Assembly (NCBI GenBank): GCA_026419785.1
Contig: JAODTK010004999.1
Span: 434,001-498,000, forward strand
From: Sclerodactyla briareus
Lineage: Eukaryota; Echinodermata; Holothuroidea; Dendrochirotida; Sclerodactylidae
Length of the DNA: 64,000 nucleotides
Direction: 5' to 3'
A program made the translations under genes and the position numbers. The notes beneath the pieces are model-generated. The model saw only the letters and a list, made by a program, of their open reading frames with translations. It had not been told where the DNA came from and did no database searches. Below are positions 45,341 through 56,700 of the stretch, piece after piece. Position 1 is the first letter of the stretch. Every line of letters begins with the position of its first letter.

Positions 45341-45869
45341 GTTCAGAATTTTTCGGCCGTTTTGAACAACTGGCCTTATAAAAAATTCTCCTGAATAAAG
45401 ACCCTCATGAACATAGGGCTGTTTTTTGTCACCTCTCGGATTCATTCCGAGACAAGCTTCACTGCAAAATATATATGCCAAAAAAGAGTTATTCCTTAAG
45501 TGCAGGGTTGAAATAGATGGTACTCATTGCTGTAAGGCGATGACTGTTCGTATTCTAGTCAGTACGTCATTCGTATCATACATAATAACTGGGTCGTCGG
45601 GAAGATTCAGTCTTATTATTTCAATTCTTGTGGGCAATGCCTGATGGGTGCATGATTCTCCTTTTACAGGAGGATGTTATACTACTCTCCATAACCGAAA
45701 AGTTATATGAAATATGAACGACCAGCGTGGATATTAACCCACTTGTCATTCCATATGCGCTGCAATCAAAGACGTCTCAGATTCATTAGGCTTTTTCTCC
45801 GTGGAAACGCTAGATCCGAAATCTGGGTCAGGGCGTTTGCCATACGCTTACGGGTCTTCCTGTGTACAC

Positions 45870-46015
45870 GCCTTTATTGCCCACATTGTACCATAGAAGA
45901 AGAATGTGTACATCCACGTAGTGTAGTAATTGTCGCATAGGTCAGTATCTGTCGCTTAACGTAGTAAAATTGCCGCGTAGCGTAGTAGCTGTCACTTAAA
46001 GCTAGGATTCTATTA
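45870..46015 (+). repeat. ~21 bp minisatellite, short array
   Basis: Degenerate units: CGTAGTGTAGTAATTGTCG, TAACGTAGTAAAATTGCCG, CGTAGCGTAGTAGCTGTC. It is the same family as at 33710-33900, 36650-36880 and 46810-46960. Confidence 0.6.
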
Positions 46016-46089
46016 TTGCGTATGCCGGCTCAATCGTCGTCGTCTGGCACGCTATTCCACCGTTTTGTCGGCACTGCGCATTGCAATTG

Positions 46090-46489
46090 GGTGATCGCTC
46101 TCCACATTTTCGTCACTTGTAATTGCTGCTAGAGCGTCCGATCCGAGATGCAGATCTTGTCAAATGTTTTTGAGGTCTTGGTTAACTCTGCTGCACAAGG
46201 TTGTTATTGGTCTCCCTCTTGGTCTCCTGGAGGTCGAAGCGCCTCTTCTAAAGCTTGCCTGGCCGGTGTTCAGTTCGGCTGTCAGCCTCATCAGATGACC
46301 CACCAATCGTAGTCTTCTATTTGTCATGCTCTCACTCCATGGTTTCACTTGTGTGCAGTCGTACAAGTCATTGCGGCTTAAGGTGTATGCCAACTGATCG
46401 TCAGCATGTCCTCTTAATAGATTCCTTTGGAAGACATCGATAGCGTTTCCAAGGTACAATGCGGACTCGGTACGCATGTTAAAAATCAC
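46090..46489 (-). mobile_element. LINE C-terminal fragment
   Basis: The minus-strand frame of 109 codons contains AYTLSRNDLYDCTQVKPW, then PWSESMTNRRLRLVGH and a RRPRGRPITTL...VNQDLKN block. This is the 'L...T...PWS..I..RRL..GH..RL...RGRP..TW...V..DL' C-terminal signature of non-LTR polyproteins. After the stop, in another frame, LHLGSDALAAITSDENVWRA continues the usual 'L..A..LA.DR..WR' end, to about 46090. RT and endonuclease are missing. It is flanked on both sides by ~21 bp minisatellite arrays. Confidence 0.75.
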
Positions 46490-46809
46490 GAATTCACGAG
46501 AGCTGAGGTGGGGCCATTGTTTGAATACGTCCTAGTTAAATTGCTGATATAGATATTGGTTCCACAGGGGCAAAACAAACTCTAATTGGAAGCAAACCTA
46601 ACACGAATTTGCCAAAATTGCACATGTATCAATGCTTATACGGATGCGTTTCACCACGAATGAATTCTTTGGAAGATCTTCTTCAAGAAGCCAAGTTAAC
46701 GACAATACGCATAGGCTGCGGCATTTAAATGGTCTTTTCACGTAAACTTATAGTGTGTGCTCTTGTGACACCCGGACACGCAACAATGGAATCTCAGCCC
46801 AATGTAGTG

Positions 46810-47500
46810 AAAATAGTAGCAGCTGCCGCTTTGCGTAGCTGCCTCGTTATGAAGTAAAACAAGCTGCCGCGTTGTGCAGTATCACTTGCCGTTCTGTGTA
46901 GTAATCGAAACTGCCGTCTTGGGTTAAACTCTGCCGTGTTACGTAGTAAGCTATAACACTGAAGAAGATGTGTAAAAATGTCTACACAACACCAGTATAA
47001 CTAATGTTTACACCCCAAAATGTGTGACGTTACACACTGTTGCATAGAATCAGTGAGAAGAACCCATTTCTGATCCGCCGATCGAATGACAGTAGTATAT
47101 ATCAGTGACAATAACTAGTAAAAAACTCCATTAACAGAACAATTAGGTCGGGAATGACTAGATGAATATTCAGGAAAATAACTTCGGTAATTAGATTTCA
47201 ATAAGTAAGAAGTAAGATGTGAAGTGAAAATAGCTGTACAGTTGTTTATTTAATTCATTACTGAGGGCAAATATGTCTAAAAAGGTTGTTGAAGTTCTGT
47301 CATTAACTTTCTTTACCTATGATCTCATGAACATGGAAATGTTATTGCTCCCCCTCACTCCTCGCGATGTCCTTTCTAGAGTAAGCCCATCGGAGTACAG
47401 ATCAGTAGCAACGCACATGCTGAGAGAGTGTTGGATACAGCAGACACGCAGGATACTACGCTACGGATATTTTTTATCTCATTGGTCCCAAAGGGCCTGA
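46810..47500 (+). repeat. Dispersed repeat, copy 2
   Basis: Homologous to 33710-35210: the same ~21 bp minisatellite start (AGCTGCCGCTTTGCGTAG, AAGCTGCCGCGTTGTGCAG), then TTACGTAGTAAGCTATAAC, AATGTGTGACGTTACAC, GACAGTAGTATATATCAGTG, GGTAATTAGATTTC and GTTGAAGTTCTGTCATTAAC...TTACCTATGATCTCATGA. A 75-codon frame at 47273-47500 lies in the last block; its counterpart in copy 1 is not open, so I do not call it a gene. Confidence 0.65.
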
Positions 47501-49075
47501 GGGGGTATTGAAGTCACGTTCCATATCACGAATATTTACTGTTAATGGATGTCATAGCAACAATTACAATGGTAACAATAGTAATGGTTAGGAACTTTCC
47601 ACCGAGGGGCACCTTATGGTGGGGTGGCCATGAGTGTCGGGTGATCCAGCAATGAGGTCCACTCGCGAAGGATTTCCGTATGTATGTGTGTGTATGTATG
47701 CGTGTGTGGATGGTTGTGCGGGCGTTCCGTCGTATGTAGTGTGTTTGCGGGGCGTTAGATTTCGAGTCGTGCTTTCTCGCAAATATCTCCAGTTTGGAGT
47801 TGCATGAACGGTTTTGCACAAAACTGTCACAGGAAACACACTTTCCTTTTGAAAATTGGACAGATGTTTTAAAAATCGATGAAATTCAAAGGGAGAAAAG
47901 GCCATTTGAGGGGTGGAATTGGTAATTTCATTTTTACGATCTAACTGTTGTTCAAATGTTCGGTGGTTAGTAAGTGAGTTAAGAAGTAATTAAATTTATT
48001 GCAAGGGAGAGTAATTGAAATTATTTCATCCAAGAGAAAATTATAAGCTAGGTTGTACATATAGGACAATAAGAAAGACAGCAGAATGGCATACATAAAG
48101 TTCACATGTTTCAATGTATAAAGTTTAAAGGAGAACTGAGGTAAACAATGTCACAGCAAGTTTGATGGCAAGAGCGGGAAGAAACAAAATCCACCTGCAT
48201 GAAAACCAAAAAATTCAAAAATTTTCTAACAAGCAAGAGCGTAGCCTGTTTCCTCGCTTCAGGCAAAAAGGCGGAGCAATTTCCGGCTAAAACTTTGATG
48301 TATATATCTTGAGATATCGACGACTGGGATGATCAAAAAGTTTCGTATCAAATTGTGACCAATGAAAGTCCCAAAACACAGTTTCCAACTTGGAGGAAAG
48401 TGTGGAAAGCAACCACAACTAAAGAACTAAAGAGAATACCGCTGTCAGAATACCGCTGGGATGATGTTGAAGAAGAGCTACTTAGAGCCTCAACTTATGA
48501 AGCCTGGATCAGTTTGATACGATAAGAGCATGGGGGAGGTAAACATGTGTCATGTTATCGGATGGAAAAGGTTGGAAGTCGATTTTAAGGATTTTTTCAA
48601 CTATCCAGGGCAACAATGAAACATTGAATATCCTAAGGGAGTAATTTTTTGTTCCTAACTCATAGTTAAACATCCATTTACGCATTGTCTGGACACTGCT
48701 GGAAGGCCCCTCTAAAAAAACTGTAGTGGGGTGAGGGGGTTCCGTAGGCAGTGATACTTCCAAACATTGGAGATTGAATTTACTGAATTTATAAGTCAGT
48801 GCTGTCGAGAGATCATGCAACTCCGCGGAATTGCCATCTATTTTACTACTTAAGAATCAACTACTACATTACGAAATAATTGCTACGGCTACAGCGGGGG
48901 CGTACAAAGATGGAAGCAGAGTAATTGTTCATACATGTACGGCATCTAATCAGTCTCTGAATGAAATTTTTCAGAATGGGAAATGAATGGGTTGTTATAC
49001 TATTATAATTAAAAAAATGGTCTTGGGTATGAATTTAAAATGCAAAACCCGTCCTGGGCTGGACGTTAATCGCAT
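47501..49075. other. No gene recognised
   Basis: A short GTGT/ATGT-rich run at 47678-47710 is followed by CTCGCAAATATCTCCAG, which recalls the AATAACTCTCC block of the repeat at 37.7 kb, though I cannot show homology. A short minisatellite-like CAACTACTACATTACG string is at 48848-48870. The rest is AT-rich without features. Confidence 0.45.
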
Positions 49076-49079
49076 CCAG

Positions 49080-52000
49080 GGCATTGGCAGCAGGTGTCCT
49101 CGTGCGGCGAGCCCTCCACGGTCACTGGCGTACGGTCAGTCAGACACATCACCAGATGGCAATGTTGGGACCAGGTATGGTCAACAATGCACCACAGGCA
49201 CGTTAGAGACTGTCACTCTGCTGGTCAACCTTCCTGTTCGCCCAAGTCGTGTGGTACTTCTGTGGCACCACTGACTGACACCAACTTGGACGTCCGGAGA
49301 GTCTCACTGGTGGGGGCACTACAACCAGTTTGAGTTATTACTGTGGCAAGGCGTTATGCGAGACGCGGATAGAAGTGAAAAAATTCCGGGGATGGTATGA
49401 TTGCGACGGCAACAGGAGTAAGAAGCCGGAAGCTGCTAGTAGGATTCCAATGCACGTGGGCGACCCCATGTGATGGTCGCAGCTTATCTGTATTCTGACG
49501 ACGGTGGCTGAGGCAGCTTTGTGAGCGCCAAGGCTTTCCGCTTCAGAAAGCAGCCTGCAAAGTCAAGGGCAACTACAAGAAGGAAATTACAACCTTTCTG
49601 GATGGACGAAACGGCCTAGAACAGAAGCTTGCGTTGCCCTCGCTCTCTCGAACCAGATTGCTCAGAATTTGCCATCACTACCTAACTGCATATCAGAGAG
49701 AATATGAACTTACAGCATACCTAGAGGCCAATCCAGCTTTTCCTTTCCCATAATTTGTCTATGCTCCAACCATGATGTACCCGTGTTGATGAAGAGATCT
49801 TCTACGAAAGTCTGGCTGACGTGGTTGATAAAGTACCCAAGGAAGACAAACTCCTCACCATGCGACTTCAATGGAGAGTCGGTGATGATGACAATACCTA
49901 CAGGGGCACAATAGTGGAATCGGTAAAGGAAAGAAGAACTCTAATGGTGAAACTCCTCCTAAACGTCTGTGCTCATCGCGAGTGGCCATCACCAACCCCT
50001 TCTTTGCTCAACCTGAAAAGAACTACTTCACATGGATGCACCCAAGATCCAAGCACTGCCACCTGCCCCAATATATTTGTCACTCGCAAGTCAAACATAA
50101 CAAGGTCCTGTCCACTAAAGCCACGAGAGGTGCAGGAAGCGATACCGACCACTATATGGTGCGCACACAACTCCGTCATAAGCTGGTTCTCCGAAGACGC
50201 AGAAGGCCAGTAAATGCCCTGCACAGAAGCTGGACTGGAGGGAACTCAATAACATATAGGTGCAAGAACAACTGGCTGCTGCCATCACCACTGCTTTAGA
50301 AGCAGATGAAGACAACAACAACAACAATGAAAAAGTTGAAAGATACTCCACTGCTGACGTCGTTATGCTGGTCATTCCAGCAAGAAATCACCAGATTGGT
50401 TCCGAGAAAATGAGGAAGCTATCCACTGCCTGCTAGAAGAGAAACAGAGAGCACACAACAAGGCACCTTCAGGCCAACAAAGCTGCCACTGGAGCAGCCC
50501 TCGAAAAGATCAAGTCCAAAGTACAGAGGGAGATAAGAGCCATGAAAGGTAAGTGGCGGAGCAAGAGAAGAGAGCAGATGACTGAGGGGGATGGCTGATA
50601 AGAATGATTTCCGTGGCTTCTTCTGTGAAGAATGCTGATGACACAGAACTACTTACAAGCCTGGAAGATATCAAAGCAAGGTGGAAGGAGCACTTCTGCA
50701 GTCTCCTCAATCAACAAGGCTCAGCAACACCACAACCCCGCAATCGGTCTGCCAAGGGAAGATGGGAAGAGCTAGCGAAACATCTATAACTCAACTCGAA
50801 CTAGAGAATGCACTGAAGTCCACGCGATGTGGCAAAGCCGCTGGGCAAGATGGATTTCCGGCAGATTTGTGGAAAAAAGGGAGTGTGTTCTACAAGACTT
50901 CGAAGACGCAGTCATATGCACCATCTACAAGAAGAAGGGCACAACGGAGTGTATGTGGCAATCACGCGGCCATCTCTTAATGTCTATTGCCGACAAAATC
51001 TTGGTCGCATCAAGGAGTTAGCAGAAGATGTGTTACCAGAGAGTCAGTGTGGATTTAAAGCAGGCCGATCGACCACAGTTATGATCTTTACTCTCCGTCA
51101 GATTCAAGGAAAAGGCCATTAACAGCAAAAACCCCTGTACGTCGCTTTTCAGATTTCTCAAAAGTTTCGACACTGTGGACAGAAAAACTCTCTGGAAGGT
51201 GTTGTTGGACTTGTATGATGACAGAAGGAAAGATAGTGTAGATCATCAAAGACTCTCACGAGGGCATGACGGGCAAGGTATCAATTGAAGGTGACTTAAG
51301 CGATGCCTTCACCATCAACCACGGTGTCAAACAAGCCTGTGTGATGGCCCCAACCCTCTTCGGCCCTTCATCTAGCTGTAGTTCTGGGAACAATGGTAAC
51401 CAACTCCAATAAAGGTATCTATCCGAGGGACGAGGTCTGATGGAAAACTCTCAAATCTTGCAAGACTAAAGGCCTTTACAAAGACGAAAGAAGTGTGTGT
51501 GAGGGGAGAAGATGTACAAGAAATCGTGGTCTGCTTTGGTACCACGTCCACACGCTTCGGCCTCAATATCAATGTCTCCAAAAGACTGATCTCATGGACC
51601 AGCCTCCCTCAGACGATCCGAACCCCTGTCCTGATGTTCTAGTAAATGGATTCAGCACTCTCCACCCCGAGAAACTTTGGTTATCTTGGTAGCGCCAACA
51701 CCAGCACCTAACCCATCTGACCTAGACGTAGCGCCGGATTAGAGCTTCAGGTAGGCTTGGATACCTTCCACAGGACGTTTGTGGTCAAGGCAGACATCAG
51801 GAGGGTCATTCGGAGATAAAGGTCCACAATGCAGCAGTATTGACAGCACTCTACTCGACAGAGTGTATGACCCTCGACAGAAAGCATATTAGAAGGTCAC
51901 TAGAACACAACTACGACATTTGCGACAATTCGGGAATCCATTGGCAAGACAGAGTTCCTGATGTTGAAGTTCTAAGTAGAGCCGAGAAAACCAGCGTTAA

Positions 52001-52350
52001 AGCACTTCTCACAGCAACACAGCTACGCTGGGCTGGACACGTGAGTCGTATGCCCGATACTCGACTCCCCAAGGCAGTTTCCTAGGAGAACTCACCAAAA
52101 GAAAGAGGAAACATGGAGGCCAAAAGCTTCGCGTCGAGATGTGCTGAAAAAACACAAGAACGTTGGCACCGATTAAACCATGCTAACTTGGGAGCCTTGG
52201 TGAGGGGGTGGAGAATGTCATTGAGTAAGTCAGTCCACAGTATTGAGGAGACTATCGACGGGAGTACGAAAGGAGACCCTCGATGGACCTAGAGAATCTA
52301 CACACTGATTCAGGAAATTCCAAGCGAACGTTACCTTGCCTGCAGATTCA
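49080..52350 (+). mobile_element. Near-complete decayed LINE with AP endonuclease and RT
   Basis: Parts in order on the plus strand. Decayed endonuclease N-terminus TGTLETVTLLVNLPVRPSR near 49197 sits where 'GTWNVRTLL' is expected; then NQIAQNLPSLPNCISERI near 49652, VDKVPKEDKLL near 49824, VGDDDNTYRGTI near 49878, and SDTDHYMVRTQL near 50138, the endonuclease C-terminal DH. Linker SLEDIKARWKEHFCSLLN is near 50661. RT begins RCGKAAGQDGFPADLWKKG near 50824, then VLPESQCGFKAGRSTTVMI near 51029 and KSFDTVDRKTLWKVLLDL near 51160. The C-terminal region has HWQDRVPDVEVLSRAEKTS near 51940 and LRWAGHVSRMPDTRLPK near 52020. Frequent frameshifts and stops; no intact YxDD seen. Related elements are extremely common in metazoans; the clade is not assigned here. 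Confidence 0.8.
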
Positions 52351-55300
52351 TTGTGTGACTCGTCTTAGGCACTTTTCGGCACAAACACAACATTGTCGAA
52401 TACATTTAGGTCGACGAACAATAAAATTTCGAGCTAGCAGTCTTAATTCAATCCTGAAGTTTAATATAGAGAAATACAGGGTTAATATATACAGGTAGTT
52501 GCACAACATTCCTGTAATATCAATAAACATGGGATAAGATCAACGAAGATATGTGTTATGAACTTTAGTGAACAGAAAATGCGGGTTTTCTTCACGAAAA
52601 CTGAATTAATCGCAATCAATCAAAGCTTAAGTTCCTGTGATTACTCCAGGGCATTGCGTACAACATACGGCTAAGAGGATTATGCGAGGTATTGCCCGTC
52701 GTGCCTAGGAAGCTTGTGCTTTATGAATGACATGTTAAGCAGGTTGAGGCAGAGAATCACCAGGCATGATTGCCTTCACTTTTATTTTTCTTCTATTGAG
52801 TTGTTGTTCGCCTGATTTAACAATGATGATTTGGCGACGAATTAATGACCACTCCATAAATTGTATATGCCCAGCAGCAACCGTCAACTGGTTCATGCTC
52901 GGTTTTCTGCTTGCCTAATTATTCGGATAGATCGCATCAAGGAAGGTCAGGCACAAGAACCCTTGCAGGCACCATTATTTTATTTTAGACACCTCTTAAT
53001 CCGGAACCTGCGGGAAACTCATCCGTTTTTAAGTATGCTTCATGTTATGTTAGAAAGTCAGATTTGTCTTCACGGTTCTGAGAAGATCTAACCTTCAAAT
53101 ACCGTGCACACTAAACGAGACATGCTGAAGGAATAACGATTTTAGCGCCAATTTACGTGAGTCTGCAGTAACCTATTGAAGAGGAAGTGGACAGGCGATG
53201 GTAGTACTGTTTAACCCAGAATGTAAGGAGATGAAGAAATTCTCCAATTAGCTAGTTTTAACGTGTTATACCTTGAGAATAAAAGCAACCCGTTCACTAT
53301 ATCAAACTTACATCTAGAAACATAAAACCCAACATAAATAATTACTTATTTATTTTGCGCCCAACGCGTAATTCCATACAAATAGTTCAGTTACTTTGAG
53401 CGCGCAAACATCGAAAAGCAGAAGTAGCTTTTATTCACGGTGGAACATACGTCAATACCTTATTTTTGAGCATGTATGTTCCAAACTTCTCGTAGTTTTA
53501 CAAGAAACAATTTGACAGGGATTGCAGCTGAGATCCAATTTGTGGTGACCTTTCTAATGTTGTAGAAACTCGTCAAATCCTTCCGATCTCTTCACATAAT
53601 ATCTTAGGAATCGAGAGAACAGAATTTAAATGAAGGTTTTCGATGAACATTGTATTTTAAACAACCATATAGCCCACGTTAATACTTGGTGTACGGCTAT
53701 CCAGAGGCGTTGAATCAAGCTCAGTGTATATGTTTCTGAGACCGGTTTACGTAGTCCATACTGTTAGATGAGGCATTTCTCCTTGAATGCCTCACGTTAA
53801 TCACGTGTTAGTGGGAACATAAGCAGGCACCGCTCCGTTGACTGCCAGAGGTGAATGTCAATGAACGGATGAGCTGTGTGATGCATTGCTGGCCATTTTC
53901 AGGAGCCTCACCAGTCTTCAAGGGGCTTATCCTTCAAAATACTTGCCAAATTGTCCCTCATACAGCAAACTGGAGGGTGTGATTTTGCCATCATATGAAT
54001 GGTAATACACAAATTGTAACAAATAGTGCGGTTAGAAATTTCTCGGTTTAGAATATTTTGATTTATCTCGCTGACGACTTTAATCATAAATAACATTGGC
54101 GGTGAGCGGATTCACAGCTCAGCTAGCAGCCGATAAAAACAGTCAGGGTATAATAATTTCTAGTTGTCATGCAGCCATGGAATGACGGTTGGCTCGTGTA
54201 ACTCCCTGTGTCCTATCTGGCTCTGGGAGCAGTGCAACACAGTCATCTAGCGTGTAATTGAATAAGGATGCGAAGTTAGGTGTACCAATGAACAAGGGAT
54301 CAGATCGCTAATCGCATGAGAAGGCGCTACTTAGATACAAGACTACAAACCCGAATCTTTCACTCTAAAATCAGTGTTTGTTAAATGAAACACTTCACTC
54401 AAAATGTTTTGTCTTATCGTTTGGAACGCGATTGAATGATTAAAAACTGATGAGTTCAATGATTGATGATTGTTTTTTTTCCGCGAACTAATTACGAATA
54501 ATTCCTGGTCTGTCTTTGACCATCTTGGAATTATTAGACTGACAACAACAGTAACATTTTCAAAAGAATACTCTGGAACGCTCTCTCGACTGGAGCGATG
54601 CGTTTTACAAATTTGTTTTGTTTTTCAGATGAGTCAAAGACATTTCATTGATTATTATTATTTAGCAACTTATTCTTAGTACACATGGCTCCTGCTTCAA
54701 ATTAGTAACTCTCGAAGGAGAATCTATTGTTTCTCCCATATGTCTCCCAAGATGTGTTCATTGCAGATCACTCGGTAATTTTAGGTGCTTGCAAAATGGA
54801 CAAGTGATGCCCCAAGCGCCTAAGCAGGTATTATGTGAACAACTGTAATAGATCATATGGGTATACAGATTGATCGATACGATGGGTATTTTCGGGTTCA
54901 CCCAACTTCATGTTCATTTATATAGATCATGATTCAACTTGGGTGAATATGACGTGTTCAGGCGGCGAGTTCACTGTAAAATTGTTGAGTACAAATTTGA
55001 CCCAAATTTGACACAGTCAATCAGTCGAATTCCACCACCCTACTAATTGTTGGGTCAAATTGTTGTCATATTGTATAGTTGATTTCAGATTTAGACAGTG
55101 GAATATGGTGAATTCATAAATACCACGAACTGTACGTAAGGTTAGTGTGTGAAAGTGAATTATAACCGGTTATAATTCCAGTACTAAACACCGGCCAGAG
55201 GCGACACAAGTAGGTCTTGGAGACTTCAAGTGGCGATCAACAGAACTTGTCGGGAGTTCTCAATGTGATCAAGTTGCACACGAGTACAAAATGTATGACT

Positions 55301-55775
55301 TATATCGATCGCGTATGTACGCATTCTCGATCGTGCCCGAATCGTTACGTAATTCAACACATAGTACTAGGCCCATCTTTCACGGAACGCATTCTCCAGA
55401 ATTTTTCACACCTTCATTTGAGGCAGAGTCTTGGCCCCAGGGAACTTAATCACCCTGAAATTCTCCCGTCAGTCCTCCGTTCCACGACACTATTATGAAT
55501 TATGTCATGCAGTCGAAATTCAAATGCCTCGGGGATTTTCTACCCTAAACCTCCTATTAACGTCATCACCGGCTTTTCGTTCTGCACAACGAAAGCCCTC
55601 TAACTGCTTCTTATTCTTAAATAGTTAGGTTCACGTACCTTTCCTAGAGGCCATGGATGTTTCAGTCCAGTCTTATCTACATTGGCAACACCTACATGTG
55701 ATAACTGTATCAGTGTGAATATCTGTGAAGCCAATGTAACAGACATAGCTTTTTTGTAGGCAATCATGGGAAGAA
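52351..55775. other. No gene recognised
   Basis: AT-rich. Near 54900-55080 words TTCACCCAACTT, AACTTGGGTGAA and TTTGACCCAAATTTGAC suggest a small decayed repeat. Around 54170-54240 GGCTCGTGTAACTCCCTGTG resembles part of the ~700 bp tandem repeat (4748-4785), weakly. Short frames at 54470-54679 and 55217-55498 (+) have no domains. Confidence 0.45.
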
Positions 55776-55976
55776 GTATCTAACACCCCCATAGACCCAT
55801 TTACCTTCCATCCACCAAGTTTTTTTATAATCCATGGAAGTTAATAGGCCCATGATTTAATGCAAATTTGACCCGATTGGCTTTCTCAATGACTTTTAAC
55901 AAATGAAGCCCCCATCCACCAAGTTTTCGTTCAAATTTGACAAGTTTTGGAAATCCGCGGAAAAAATTTGCAAATT

Positions 55977-56002
55977 TGACCTCCATGACCTTGAAATGAC
56001 CT
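55977..56002 (-). promoter_or_regulatory. DR5 plus DR3 composite motif
   Basis: The plus strand reads TGACCT CCA TGACCT TGAAA TGACCT, so the minus strand carries three perfect AGGTCA hexamers as direct repeats spaced by 5 and 3 bases. The AGGTCA-TTTCA-AGGTCA part is identical, spacer included, to the two motifs in copy A, despite general divergence between copies. Receptor binding is inference. Confidence 0.6.
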
Positions 56003-56201
56003 CCACATTTTTGGGATCAACTATAGTCCCTACCCACCACGTTTCGTTCAATCCGACTAACTTGAATTTTTCGCGAACTTATCATTAGCGGCCCCGGCAC
56101 TGCAGTGATGCCCACATTTTCGAACTGTCCGCGTTTACACCAGGGCGGACAATTGACCAAGTTTCAGATCATCGATAAAGCGTTGAGAGTTATTGCGCTA
56201 A

Positions 56202-56590
56202 AGGCCGGGATTCATGATGAGATGCGATCCCGGGCTCGGTGAACATCGCCTTATACGGGAAATGAATGTTCGTTTCGAAGAGAAAACACTATAACTGTAT
56301 GCAAAAAGACCATAAAAACGCAGCAGCCAGCCCATGAATATTGTCGTTGCTTGGCTGTTTGAGGAAGATTTTTCCACAGAATTCATCGCAGTGAGTCAGT
56401 GATACGATCCGCATACGCATTAGTACATGTGATTTTTTCGCTTATTCGGTGTTGGTTTGACCTTAATTATTACTTTTTAGCTTTGTGGCACAAATATCTA
56501 TCATAATTAGACCATATTCAAACATCGCCCCGACTCAGTTCACGTGAAATGGCGATTTCCAAACGCATACGCATCTATGGAATCCCGGCC
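56202..56590. mobile_element. 389 bp MITE, TAA target duplication (PIF/Harbinger-like)
   Basis: Terminal inverted repeats GGCCGGGATTC (56203-56213) and GAATCCCGGCC (56580-56590) are perfect. Partial similarity continues inward (GATGCG/CGCATC). It is flanked by TAA at 56199-56201 and 56591-56593, with one extra A at the left edge. Removing it restores GCGCTAACGCC, resembling GCGCTAAC in copy A (minus strand), which supports a clean insertion. Three-base TAA/TTA duplications are typical of PIF/Harbinger; the superfamily is inferred from that alone. It has no coding capacity. Confidence 0.75.
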
Positions 56591-56700
56591 TAACGCCTAA
56601 AGTTTCCGGCGGAGCCGGCGGAGCCTGGGACGGCGGCGGCTACCCACCCACACCATAATATCCCGGACACTTCCAGGTCGCGGGGATATAATTAGGGAAT

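Larger units (their letters stand above)
55780..56700 (-). mobile_element. AGGTCA-bearing interspersed repeat, copy B (inverted)
   Basis: The reverse complement of this segment runs like copy A. It starts with ATTATATCCCC...GGGATATTATGG (56692 to 56652), then a GGCGG/CCGCC-rich zone, then TTAGCGCAATAACTCTCAAC at about 56201-56180, and ends with the block containing three AGGTCA hexamers and GGGACTATAGTTGATCC near 56030. Two CCACCAAGTTTT strings (55816, 55916) mark further decayed subunits. A 389 bp element interrupts it at 56202-56590. Divergence from copy A is considerable. Confidence 0.7.

Noticed and set aside
47526-47905. Overlapping minus frames of 97 and 105 codons
   Set aside because: His/Thr-rich stretches come from the GTGT/ATGT simple repeat, and no domain lies outside it.
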